Below, in pieces: positions 1 to 8,910 of a stretch of 10,089 nt of DNA. Origin of the DNA: Spirogloea muscicola (Eukaryota; Streptophyta; Zygnematophyceae; Spirogloeales; Spirogloeaceae); NCBI GenBank assembly GCA_009602725.1, contig WELB01000284.1, forward strand, positions 132,901-142,989, in the 5' to 3' direction. Each line of letters begins with the position of its first letter. The first letter of the stretch is position 1. The notes below the pieces were generated by a model that did not search any database, was not told where the DNA came from, and was given only the letters and a program-made list of their open reading frames with translations. Made by a program: the position numbers and the translations under genes.

Positions 1-47
1 ACGAGCCTAGCATCTCCGACCAGCGGCTGCTTAGCAGAGGTTACTGA

Positions 48-375
48 GTGATTCGTAGCTGCTTTGTTTCTCTGTGTGCTTGTTTTTCTTAGCGCTTCCC
101 CGGCGGCTCTCCGTGTCCCTTCAACGCTCACTCGCTCATGCCGTCCACTCGCGCGCGGGCCGTGCTCTTGTTGCTGCTTCCGGGTCTCGCCCGGCTGCAT
201 CTTTTCCAGCCTCGAGCTACTCTGACCTGATGTTGCTCACCCGCGGGTATTGAACTTCGTGTGGTTCCGTCATGTCTAGTTGTCTAGATGCCTAGCTAGT
301 GTTGGAGCTCTTTGGATATTGTCCATTCTTTTTTGGCTGGCTTCTGCCAGCCCCTCTTCTATGGGCGAGCTCATC
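48..375 (+). repeat. Dispersed repeat, copy 1 (two blocks)
   Basis: Two blocks here recur in the same order and orientation about 1.2-1.4 kb downstream. Block A (48-104) starts ATTCGTAGCTGCTTTGTTTC and ends near CGCTTCCCC; it closely matches 1436-1490. Block B (322-375) contains TTTTTTGGCTGGCTT and ATGGGCG; it matches 1511-1560. The blocks are about 217 bp apart here but only about 20 bp apart in the second copy, so one copy has gained or lost sequence. No transposase or reverse transcriptase ORF is visible. A non-autonomous or decayed mobile element is an inference. Confidence 0.6.
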
Positions 376-567
376 TTCTTTTTGCACTGGCTTCTGCCTG
401 AACAATGTATTGGCTTGCATTGGCCACCTCCTTTCATATCATGCGCACCGCGCGCGCTTCTCTCCCCTGACGTGGGCGCCCACAATGAAGCCGAATGGAG
501 GGAGAGGAGAGGGGGAGGAGGTAGGGGCGGCGGGAGAGGCCGGTACGAGTACGTATGAGTGGCGCAT

Positions 568-597
568 GGGGAGGGGGGAGGAGGGAGGTGGGCGGGG
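568..597 (+). other. G-quadruplex-forming tract
   Basis: Five runs of three or more G (GGGG, GGGGGG, GGG, GGG, GGGG) are separated by loops of one to four bases within 30 bp. This meets the usual pattern for an intramolecular G-quadruplex on the plus strand. It sits in a longer GA-rich stretch (about 490-660). No adjacent gene is recognised, so its role is unknown. Confidence 0.6.
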
Positions 598-1435
598 CGC
601 GAGGAGAGGCACGGCCATATAACCCAGACGGCCGCGCGGGGAGGGAGGGACCCCGGCCACGTCGCACGGGGGGAACGCGGCTTGCCATGCGGCGGTCGCC
701 CATTGCTGCCCCCGGCAGGCCTGCCTCAGGATCCCGAAAGTAAATCCAAAGGTTTCTGGAGGTCAGATCTTTCTTCTTTTGGGAGGTCAATGGAATGGAT
801 TCCAGGGTTGCACAGTCCAGTCCGCTGCATGCATTACATATAGGTCGACATTAGCCGCTCAGAGCCTTCGCCGTCTCCTGAATGGAAAGCCTGTTCTTTA
901 AGGGAGCGATGCAGAAAGTAAGAAGAAGGCGCGCGGTGCGCATGACTTGAAGGGGAGGCCATTAGCCAATGTACACTGAGTTCAGGCAAAAGCTAGAGCA
1001 AAAGATGGGGCTACACAAGCTCTACGCAAAGGGGTGCTGATGTAACAGTGTGCTGCAGTCTGAGAAGGGACGTCAATACCCACGAGTGAGCACAAATAAC
1101 TCTGACGGGTCAACTTGGAGAGGCGGAGCACCGCCACGGAAGCCATTAGCCTGACTTAGTGCGCTCAGCATGCTGATGAAAGGTAGGAAATGATAGTTAC
1201 TATTCCAAAGGGGGCGGATGCTGTGAAAAGCCAGCCCAGAAAAAGTGGACGAGGTCTAAAGGGCTGGAAGACGTAAGACCACACAGCTATGCAAGAGACT
1301 ACAGCGAACACATTATAAATTATGCTGTATGCATGGTCCGCCTGGCCATTTGCTAATTCAAATCTAGAGTGTACTGTTGCAGTCTACGCTTGGGTGGCCG
1401 ATTGAAGAAAGGCAAGATGGAAAGTCCTAAAAGAA

Positions 1436-1560
1436 GTAATTCGTAGCTACTTTGTTTCTTTGGGTAATTGTTTTACTTAACGCTTCCCCTGGCCCCCTTC
1501 TCGTACTCTGTTCAGTCTTTTTTGGGCTGGCTTTTCCAGTTCCTTTCCTCAATGGGCGGG
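1436..1560 (+). repeat. Dispersed repeat, copy 2 (two blocks)
   Basis: This is the compact copy of the repeat also seen at 48-375. Block A is 1436-1490 (ATTCGTAGCTACTTTGTTTC then CTTAACGCTTCCCC). Block B is 1511-1560 (TTTTTTGGGCTGGCTTTTCC then AATGGGCGGG). By eye most positions of each block match the first copy, with scattered substitutions, which suggests an old duplication. Terminal inverted repeats and target-site duplications were not found. Confidence 0.6.
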
Positions 1561-1999
1561 CACTTTCTTAAAATAAGCCGAAGCTCCTTTTTCAGTTTCT
1601 ATGTTTCACCATCCGTAGCTGCCATTGCCAACAGCAACCCCTAAGCTCAAGTACAAATGTGGATGAGTAGCAGATTAGAGTGCTTGACAGCAGTTACGTG
1701 AGCGTGTACATGCGACCCACTTCAGAAACCCCAACACTGACTCCCATTCTGGAAATTTGGTGTTAATGTGTACAACTTCGAGAAATCAACATGATAGCCG
1801 ACACAACTGAAGCAACTACTTGTCATACGACAGGACAGAAAGTTGTATCCTTACTGACAATCAGGGTCATCGAAAATCATACACCAGTCAACACAAAGTA
1901 TTGATCTATTTTCTTTGCTCACTCGCTAAGCTAAAAGCAGGCTATATTCGGCTCTTCAGCACATATCAACAAACTAGCGGTTGTGCAACAATAAAGGCA

Positions 2000-3826
2000 T
2001 CACGCTGTGGATGCAGGGTTGTAGTTGCCATTGGGTGCGGAGCTGAAGCTGCCATTGCTCAAGTTGCTCGGTTGCTCCACCTGTGGCCCACCGGCGGCAG
2101 GAGGGGGACCCGGCATGCCGCTGCCAGCGGGCGGGGGTGCTGAGGCTGGTGGCGGAGCGCCACTGCCGGGAGGGGGGCCGCCGTAGCCGAATGATGGCCC
2201 CGGGCGCGGGTGTGGTGGCTGGCCCGGCTGCGAAGGGCCATAGCCATAGCCTGCACGTCCGCACAGTGCAGCACAGCTTGCCTCAAGAACAAGGCAACAA
2301 TGTGCAACTTACAATTTCGGCAATACCATGATGTGACTCATAAATCAAACAACACCAGGTACCATCTTGGGTGGACTCTGCTAGTCGTGCAGTTGGAAGG
2401 CAATGAATGTAACAGAAGCACTCCTGACCTCCAACAAAATGGAGGACTTGAGCTCTAGCATGGCATTAAGGTGGGCCTTACCGTCAGGGGGGCCAGGAGG
2501 TCCGCCATGCATGCCGTGCTGACCAGGTGGCGGCAGCACAGGTGGACGGATGCCGCCGGGGGACCCACCGCCGGGCACAGGCATGGGCATGGGCATGGGC
2601 AGCGGCATGGGCATCGGCCGGTGGTGGTGGTAGCCGCCGCCCATCGGGCCCCCAGGCGGCGGCGGCAGCGAGTGCAGGTGGTGATGGTGCGGGAAGCCGC
2701 CGCCGCCGCCGCCGACCGGCGCGAATGGGCCCCCCACGCCGCCGGCGCTCAGGTGCTCCTTCACCTTCTGGTCGATCAGGCTCTGCGTCTGCTGCTCCTC
2801 GAACTGCTGGTAGTACTGCCGCACATTTGCCTGTCCAACCAGCGTATCATTTGCGTACAATATTAATCACATCATCAGTACTCACATCAATTACAGCTTC
2901 TCACATCAAGCTGACCCTCACCACCTTACCAAGCGACGAAGACCTTCGGCTTCAAGACTGTGAGCTACTTAAGGGAAACTTAAGTAGCTGCAACTTAAGT
3001 GAAGACTAAGGCAACGAAGTCGACGCCAGCCAGGCTCAGGAACATGGGTGCAGCACAGTTGTGTTCTGCCTTGAACCCAAAATCGTAGTGTGATAGATGT
3101 GATACAGATCAAGTCGGTTGGCTGACCTTGTGCTTGTACCCAGCATTGTGCTGCTTCCGCACCGACGGCTGGCACACACAAGGAGGGTCCATGGCGCAGC
3201 ACGCAGTCAGAGCTCTGCTCGTGCACTGAGGGCGGCGCTGCCAAGCAGGGGCAAGGGAAGAGTCTATTGTAGGAGAGATTAACTTAACTACCACTGTTCT
3301 TAATACTCTTTCACAGCCGCTCTTTCAATATCAGCAGCCGCATTGATTTCCAGTTTGGCGTCTTCAAGCTCTGCGACGCTTACCAGAGGACGCCTTGTGA
3401 TAGCCAACGTGATCACAACCCGACTAAAAAACCTGGGGGACCTCGTCACTTGAACCCCAAACCCTTAAGCCGAGATTACAAACTCTTATCAAGCCCGCCG
3501 GCCGTTGCGAGGCTCACCGAGTCGTGCGTCAGGTACGTGTCGCAGTAGTCGCAATAGTACCTGGCGGCGGCGCCAGCGTCAGCGCCAGAGTGAGCGTCAG
3601 TGGCAGCGTCAGCGGCGAGGCCCGCCGGTCCCGGCCCTCGGCGCTCCTCGGAGCCTGCGACCCAAACCTCCCTGCCGGACGACTGCCCGGCCGGCCATGG
3701 CCATCGCCGCAGCACCAGTGGCGCGGACGCGCAAGCGGACATTCCGGCGCTATTGACGGCGGGGTTTCTGCGGCGCGCAGGACGGGGCCAGGGCCGCGAG
3801 GGCTCAGCGGGGGCGAACCTCGGCAT
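2000..3826 (-). CDS. SNRPC: U1 small nuclear ribonucleoprotein C (U1-C)
   Basis: U1-C is the zinc-finger subunit of the U1 snRNP; it helps the particle bind 5' splice sites in the nucleus. CDS exons on the minus strand: 3826-3819, 3560-3518, 3168-3127, 2830-2482 and 2250-2000 (stop TGA). They total 693 nt with an intact frame, giving 230 aa, close to plant U1-C. Residues 1-17 are MPRYYCDYCDTYLTHDS and residues 18-31 are PSVRKQHNAGYKHK. Together these form the C2H2 finger, with Cys6, Cys9, His24 and His30, as in human U1-C. The following helix contains YYQQFEEQQTQSLIDQK (from residue 37). The rest is a Pro/Gly/His/Met-rich tail (from about residue 58) ending in NPASTA. All splice sites are GT-AG. 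The start rests on an 8-nt exon, ATGCCGAG, preceded by GCCACC; the next exon lacks an in-frame Met-Pro. The gene is divergent from the geranylgeranyltransferase gene. Identity is near certain; exact 5' structure is inferred. Confidence 0.95.
2579..2620 (-). repeat. Met-Pro coding hexamer repeat in U1-C exon 4
   Basis: Plus-strand GGGCAT/CATGGG hexamers repeat with small changes. On the minus strand they encode the run PMPMPLPMPMPMPVP. Met/Pro-rich tails are common in U1-C proteins, so this is a normal family trait encoded here by a short tandem repeat that could vary in length. Confidence 0.7.
2963..2989. repeat. Perfect 11-bp inverted repeat in U1-C intron 3
   Basis: AGCTACTTAAG at 2963-2973 and its exact reverse complement at 2979-2989 flank a 5-base spacer (GGAAA). 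A further ACTTAAGT palindrome follows at 2993-3000. The whole lies inside the intron at 2831-3126 of U1-C, so the transcript could form a compact hairpin. There are no downstream T runs, and it is not a terminator of bacterial type. Confidence 0.65.
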
Positions 3827-3860
3827 GGTGGCCGCAGCGCCGGCGCGCGCGCGTCGGCCG

Positions 3861-3878
3861 TCAGCGGATTCCCGACAT
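3861..3878 (-). promoter_or_regulatory. Upstream ORF in U1-C leader
   Basis: An ATG 52 nt before the U1-C start codon opens a five-codon reading frame (MSGIR, stop TGA at 3863-3861). It ends 34 nt before the main ATG. If the transcript starts upstream of it, this short frame could lower or tune U1-C translation. It lies just downstream of the (GGC)n leader repeat. The frame is seen directly; use in vivo is inference. Confidence 0.45.
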
Positions 3879-3897
3879 GACGGCTTCCCGCTCGACG

Positions 3898-3931
<34 letters not shown>
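3898..3931. repeat. (GCC)11 repeat in presumed U1-C leader
   Basis: Eleven GCC units on the plus strand read as (GGC)n on the minus strand, about 70-105 nt before the U1-C start codon. This is probably in the U1-C 5' untranslated region or core promoter. The plus-strand poly-Arg frame across it is an artefact. Confidence 0.75.
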
Positions 3932-4026
3932 AATGCGGCGCGGGCCGCGCCGCACTCGGCGCTCAGAGTCGCTGAGCGGGGCTTAGGACGTGCGGCTAAT
4001 CCATCCTTCCAACCCCTAGAATGTTG

Positions 4027-4071
4027 TAGTTAAGTCGCTGACTTCTAGTTAACTGAATAGTTAAGTCTGAC
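4027..4071 (+). repeat. Three TAGTTAA-type direct repeats
   Basis: TAGTTAAGTC(GC)TGAC occurs twice (4027-4042 and 4058-4071; the second lacks GC), with a shorter TAGTTAACTGA between them (4046-4056). They lie near the middle of the divergent intergenic region. The spacing between starts is 19 and 12 bp. No known factor is assigned. Confidence 0.5.
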
Positions 4072-4357
4072 CAGGAATACAGCCGACGAGAATATGCGCT
4101 AGTCGCGCTGAGCTTGCCCGTTGGCTACGCATTTGAACAGGGGTGCACAGACGCATTCCCGGATCTCGTAAACTAATCCGTAGGGGTCGACAATCCCACG
4201 TCATCGACGTGGAATTGTCAAAGACGCACAACTCCATACCGCTCACTCGTCATTTGCGGCCCCGCCGGCTCTCCGCGGCTCGCGGCGCAGTCGCCGCCGT
4301 CGTGTGCCAGATATTGCTCGTGGCTGGCCCTGCACTTGCGGCGGCGCAGCGTTGGCC

Positions 4358-7300
4358 ATGGCCACGGCGGCGGCCGCCGTCGGCGAGGGGCCGGGCTTCG
4401 ACCGCGCCGCGCACGTCGCGTACCTCCGCGCGGCGCTGGGCGGCCTCCCGGCGCCGTACCAGGGCCAGGAGGTCAACCGCCTCACGCTGGCCTACCTGGC
4501 CGTTGTCGGCCTCGACGTGCTCGGCGCCCTGGACCAGGTCGCCTGTTGGAGCGCCAAGCCGTGAGCTCATCGCAGCGTGCTTCGCTAATCGCAGCCGCCA
4601 ACCTCATCTGCTCAATCAGACAAACGGACGAGATAGTAGGCTCCGAACCGGCGCTGATGGAGCAGCGAGGTGGTTTGGCAGGTTGACAAAGCGGCCGTCG
4701 AGGACTGGGTGTACAGCCTGCAGGTGTTGCCGGCGCCGCACAGCGAGCTAGAGGGGGACGCAGGTGCATTGCCGCAAGCAGATTCCATGTCCAATTCTCC
4801 ACATTGCAAAACGTACGAAGACTTCGCAACTTATAAGCCGAAGGCGCAGGTCGCAGATCAGCTGCCCAAGGCACCACGCAGCAGCTACTAGGCTTCCTGT
4901 TTATTACTGAAAGAGCATGTAATTGATAGCAGCACCTTTTTAAATTAGTGTGTAACATGCTTGAGTCCTCCAAAGAGTGGTGTCCATGTGGCAGGCCCTT
5001 CCATAGTATATGGCTTCAGGGGATCTCCATCTGCAGGCATCCCTTACACCGCAGAAGGCGTGAGTCGTGACCCTGCAGCTGGCTAGCTTGAGTTCCTATA
5101 GCAGAAGCTGCAGAGATTACTCAATTGTAGTACTTACAAGGTCAGGATTATGCAAGGAAATGCCTTTGCCTAGGCCTGACTGATATGACCAGACTATTCA
5201 AGATGCCCGCAGACAATGTGCATGCAGGTCCTGAGCAGCCAAAACTAAGGCTGCATGTTGATGCCCTGACATATATGCAGACGCACACTTTGGCGGAGGT
5301 TGACGGAGGCAATCTCGCTAACACATATACAGCGCTTTCCATACTTGCCACCCTCAACTCTGACTTTAGCAGGCTGAGGAGGGCCTGCATTGTGAACACC
5401 ATCCACAAGCTCCAATGTGCTGATGGCTGGTCAGGACTGCCTGACATCCTCCTGGCTGCAGTCACGTGGCATGCGTGACATATATGTACCTCGTAGACCT
5501 TGCCTAGTCTGAAAAGTCAGAAGCAGGCCTTCACTGAATGAAGGGTGGTTGCTTTGTTTGCTCTCATATGTCCATACAAACATATACAAGGAATGCGTAG
5601 TAATGGCCTGTTCCACTTGCACCTCTGTGCTGCACTTTGCCACTTAATGTCTAGCATTCGATGCATCATCTTCCATATGTGCAGCTTCATTCCTGTCCTT
5701 GGTGGTGGCGAGTCAGACATGCGATTCGTGTTTTGTGCAGGTCCGATTGAACATTAAACCTGCTCCTTTCAGTTGAGGGCCTTTGGCATTAGACAGATGT
5801 CAGCTACTCAACTGCCTGCTTCTGCAAAGTATTTCATTCATGCAGTACATCTGACAGTCATTCTCTCCAAGCACCAGTAGGTCAGCTCCGAGTTGTGTAG
5901 CAGTGCTGTGTATGCATGTTAAGCTTGTGGGCCAGAATGCTGTGTGTATTGCAGCTGCCATTTGTCACATACTGGATGGATGGGGCAGCACTCGGATGGA
6001 CTCTGCCATGTCGTTTATCCTAAAGAGCAAGGCAGGTGTATACATCATCCACGTCTCCTTCATTTGAGCAGTGCTGCTACGGATGATCGCTTGCCTGTTT
6101 CCTATATGTGAGTAATATTGACTGCATGTCACATGTGACGAGAAAATTAATGATATGTATTGACCAGTACTGATCTGGTTGCGATTTCCAGTCATATGAC
6201 AGCGGGTTTGGTCTGAGACCTGGCTGCGAGTCCCATGGTGAGCTGCCAGATGTGTCTGGGAGGATAGAGATTGAGATATTTAGCGTGGCAGATGCCGATG
6301 TGGATGATAGTGTTGATCAAATTACTGTCCTCTGCTGTGTAATGACTGCTCTGCTCTTTAATTAGTTGTATTCATGGAAAGAAAGGAGAGCATTTGAGAA
6401 TATGACAAGTTTCATGGTCAACAATAGGTGGTGCAACATACTGCGCTCTTGCTGCCCAGAGGTTGATGACGTGCAAGCCCGCCACAATAGAAAAAAGTGC
6501 CGAGCATGGAGCAGAAGCAAGCGCAGAAGCTCAAGCGCTTTGCCAAATGCAAGAGCAACTAGAACCTTCTGTAAGTGACAATGCGTGGGAGTCTACATCA
6601 GAGCTCACTGCTGAGCAGGCCAGCTCTGAAGATGCACAAGGAAGCCAAGCCAGACCAAACAAGGATGAACCTGCAGCCGGTTGCAATGAGCAATGGTCGG
6701 CTCAATCAGTGCCAGACGAGCTCATTGGGTGGTGCTTACAGGTCCGCTTTCTTCTTAGCACCTTCTGGTTGTTCGAAGGAAGTAGTGATATGTACTCAGT
6801 TGCTCGATTCTGCTGTGAGTCGCTACTCCATATGATTTTCTGTACTTTGAAGGTTGATAATGCTTGACTTCCACTTAGGAGTGAATGGGCTCAAGAAGAT
6901 GTATGATGGAGAAACCTTGGTGCTGTTTGGATGCTTATCAAACAGAAGCAAGACAGTGATGGAGGCGGGCTCAAAGGGCGCACAAATAAGGATGCAGACT
7001 CCTGCTATTCATTCTGGTGAGGCAGTATGATCCTTCGTCCAAGCCTTTAAGTGATGCTGGCTGTGGAGCACTGTCAGATATTTTAAGTCATTATCCCTTT
7101 GCACAAGTGCACAAAGGCCAGGGAATCCCACTCAGACAGAACGATGAGGCTTCCTCCAAACCTGTTGTGGCTCTATCATAATGAACAGGAAGCTTGTGGT
7201 GGTGAATCTGTACCAGTGCTAGAGTTTGCCTTTGAAACACGAGTAGGGATTTTCACTTGTTGTGTGTGTCAACTCGTGCACTGTCCATAGGGTTGGCGCT

Positions 7301-7848
7301 TCACTCCAAATGCTGGGTGCATACGATTTGGTCGACAAGGGGGCTCTTTGCAACTTTCTCTTTACATGCCAGAAGGTGAGGACAATCTCGATGGTGGCCT
7401 AGCTAGCTTGCAATTTCTGTTGTAGCATTATGTTAGCATATTCAGAAGGTCTCGCTATCTGCCGTTTGAGCATGTAGTTTGTGAGTACCGCACTCCACAT
7501 TCTGGGCGGTGAGGGAGCATGTAAACAGTCACCTTTCGCCCCCCCTCGTATGTCACAATGGAACAACAGAACTAGGATGCTGTCGAAAGGAAAAGTTTGC
7601 TGCACAGCAGGTTATGAAATGTCAAGCGCCATGCTGACGATCATTGTTGAGTGAGCCAGCAGGAGAGTGGCGGCTTCAGCAAGTGGCCTGAGGCACACGC
7701 AGACCTGCTCCACACCTTCTACAGCATCTGTGGGCTCAGCCTGCTGGGCACTCCGGGCCTGCAGCCGCTTTGCTGCGAGCTTGGCATAACTCAGCGAGCT
7801 GCCAGTTGTTTGCCACGACAAGTCCTTGGCTCTGTGCCCTGGAGTTGA
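4358..7848 (+). CDS. GGB: Geranylgeranyltransferase type I, beta subunit
   Basis: This is the catalytic beta subunit of the cytosolic alpha-beta enzyme that moves geranylgeranyl from GGPP to the Cys of C-terminal CaaL motifs, for example on Rho/ROP GTPases. Exons: 4358-4537, 4682-4763, 4995-5059, 5281-5429, 5685-5740, 5955-6031, 6192-6237, 6428-6741, 6946-7016, 7291-7375 and 7663-7848 (stop TGA). They sum to 1311 nt, in frame, 436 aa; family members are usually about 375. Motifs in order: NRLTLAYLAVVGLDVLGALD, VEDWVYSLQVLP, YGFRGSP (from about 92), GGGESDMRFVFCA, SYDSGFGLRPGCESHGG (204-220), ATYCALAAQRLM, IGWCLQ, GRTNKDADSCYSFW and GGFSKWPEAHADLLH. The zinc ligands Asp341, Cys343 and His392 are present, as are the conserved Arg and Lys of GRTNK and the Tyr after Cys. 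Exon 8 carries an extra acidic stretch (about 233-316). Intron 6 is best read as GC-AG. The start is ATG in GCCATGG. Farnesyltransferase beta is less likely because YGFRGSP and the C-terminal half fit GGTase-I. Confidence 0.95.
6032..6191 (+). other. Probable GC-AG intron (GGB intron 6)
   Basis: The upstream exon ends ATCCTAAAGAGCAAG and the next begins TCATATGACAGC after TTTCCAG. Joining them at AAG|GCAGGT keeps frame and gives FILKSK-SYDSGFG, which matches the spacing in plant GGB without gaps. The nearby GT donor CAG|GTGTAT would break the frame. A GT donor at GGT|GTATAC keeps the frame but adds two residues and is a poor site. A GC donor with AAG before it and G at +5 is the usual context for this minor class. 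Confidence 0.6.
6463..6720 (+). other. Acidic insertion inside GGB exon 8
   Basis: This part of exon 8 encodes roughly residues 231-316, between the conserved block ending AAQRLM and the block starting LIGWCLQ. It is rich in Glu, Gln, Ala and Ser and has no stop in the coding frame. In plant and animal homologues the two blocks are, from memory, separated by about 20-25 residues. It is probably a disordered surface loop between alpha-helical repeats. A cryptic intron is the alternative. Confidence 0.6.
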
Positions 7849-8880
7849 ATGGACTCTTAGGAAACATTGCCTGCAACTCGTACTGCTGGCAACAGGCTCA
7901 ACCTGGAACCATGGGTGTCACATCTTGTCTTCTGCCTAAAGTCTTACATGCCATTCCAAGAGGTGCAACATGTTTGCAGGCTTCTGAGCCGTTTTGAAGG
8001 GCGATATAAATACTCTTTGGTGTCGCATTTCCACCACAACTGCGAGCAGCTGTAGTGCTTATGAGTGCTGCTCTTGCTTAGTATGCAGCAGATATCCATG
8101 CGCTCCTGGCCTTTTGGGAAAGTCATTGCACATTGGTTGAGGTTACCGAGTCAGTTGCTTACTGATAAATCAGTTCCAGCAGTTACAGGACTCTGAAGAA
8201 GCTGATGTCCACTGTCTGGCTGTGTCTTGCCGTACTGATTACATACTCAAAATTAAAGGTTTGTGACCAATTGCAGGGAAAGTAAAGGGACTGTCATTGC
8301 CGGTTCTTTGAGCCGCATGACTTTCGTGTCATGGTGACTTGAATGCCATGTGCAGAGACGTCACATTGGCCGACAATACTAACAACTCTCGCCTTGTTTA
8401 AGTAGAGCTAGATCTTTCAGCCGCCTCTGCAGCCAACGGCCAATGCTCGGCCTGCCTGCCCTCTGAGCTTCCATCGAATAGAAGAAAGGGATCGAAAAGG
8501 ACGAAGCATGGCTACTCGTCAGCAGTGTCTCATGGGTGGCTGAGTCCATATACAGCAAGCACAGAGGAGGAGACAGCGAGGCAGCGGAAAAGCTTGGCGA
8601 GAAGGCGTACTTGATGCGTGATGCATGGGGAACGCTGAAGGGAAGCGCACGAGCGTCAGCTGCGAGCTTCCATGAGTCATTTTGTTTTGTGTGTGATGGA
8701 TCATGATCAAACATTGCTCCTCCACTCTGACAGCAGTGCCTGTGAGAGGCCAGCCCAGAGGATTGGACAAGGGTCTGGATGGGCCGGATGGCGCAAAAAG
8801 CAGGATGCTAGCCTTTGAGACGTCAGCAAGCGGGCTGTCAGTTATCTCTAGTCAGTAAGTGCAAGTCATAAAGCGAGATC
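7849..8880. other. 3' flank between convergent genes; no gene seen
   Basis: The first few hundred bases should be the 3' untranslated region of GGB. No TGTAA (the usual green-algal signal) or AATAAA was seen after its stop codon, so the end is not placed. The minus strand was read for the missing C-terminal exons of DGAT2 (expected blocks like GFVRLA and VPVFxFG); none was found. The remaining short open frames on either strand have no recognised similarity. Confidence 0.55.
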
Positions 8881-8910
8881 AATCAGCAACTAGAAGCCTT
8901 GTTTGGAAAG

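Larger units (their letters stand above)
1..1999. other. No supported gene; repeat-bearing region 3' of U1-C
   Basis: This 2-kb stretch lies downstream of the U1-C stop codon. All open frames are short and do not resemble any family I know. It holds the duplicated two-block repeat, a purine-rich G-tract region at about 490-660, and otherwise ordinary sequence. The 3' untranslated region of U1-C should occupy part of about 1700-1999 on the minus strand. I could not place its poly(A) signal: no minus-strand TGTAA or AATAAA stands out close to the stop codon. Confidence 0.5.
3827..4357. promoter_or_regulatory. Shared divergent intergenic region, U1-C / GGB
   Basis: About 530 bp separates the two start codons and must hold both leaders and promoters. 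No clear TATA box is seen on either side. The U1-C side is GC-rich with a (GCC)11 tract. The centre is AT-richer and has three related direct repeats: TAGTTAAGTCGCTGAC at 4027-4042, TAGTTAACTGA at 4046-4056 and TAGTTAAGTCTGAC at 4058-4071. These are candidate binding sites for a factor controlling one or both genes. The GGB side becomes GC-rich again from about 4255. Confidence 0.6.

Noticed and set aside
280-622. Hydrophobic plus-strand open frames in the left region
   Set aside because: They coincide with the dispersed repeat and the GA-rich tract, and no family is recognised.
1345-1370. B-box-like ATTCAAATC as part of a tRNA
   Set aside because: The match to GGTTCGAATCC is poor and no A box or cloverleaf arms could be found around it.
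3476-3955. Long minus-strand open frame reading directly into RYYCDYCD of U1-C
   Set aside because: It is GC-rich read-through of intron 1 and the leader, and lacks the Met-Pro that U1-C requires directly before the finger; the spliced MPR start fits exactly.
4304-4357. Longer GGB start upstream, in the same frame
   Set aside because: The frame is open upstream but the codon at 4304 is GTG. The first ATG is at 4358 in a good GCCATGG context, and the sequence from there fits the family.
4143-4751. 202-codon plus-strand open frame across the start of GGB
   Set aside because: It overlaps GGB exons 1-2 in another frame and reads as Arg/Ala-rich sequence typical of GC-rich shadows.
4910-4925. 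TGTAA-type green-algal poly(A) signal
   Set aside because: This TGTAA falls in GGB intron 2; no comparable signal follows the stop codon of either complete gene, so no transcript end was called.
8316-8335. CATGAC...GTCATG hairpin between the convergent genes as a terminator
   Set aside because: The stem is only 6 bp, has no T run, and such hairpins do not end nuclear mRNA transcription.
8379-8770. Two overlapping minus-strand open frames as DGAT2 C-terminal exons
   Set aside because: Neither contains DGAT2 blocks such as GFVRLA, VPVFxFG or WGRFG, and no convincing splice sites connect them.
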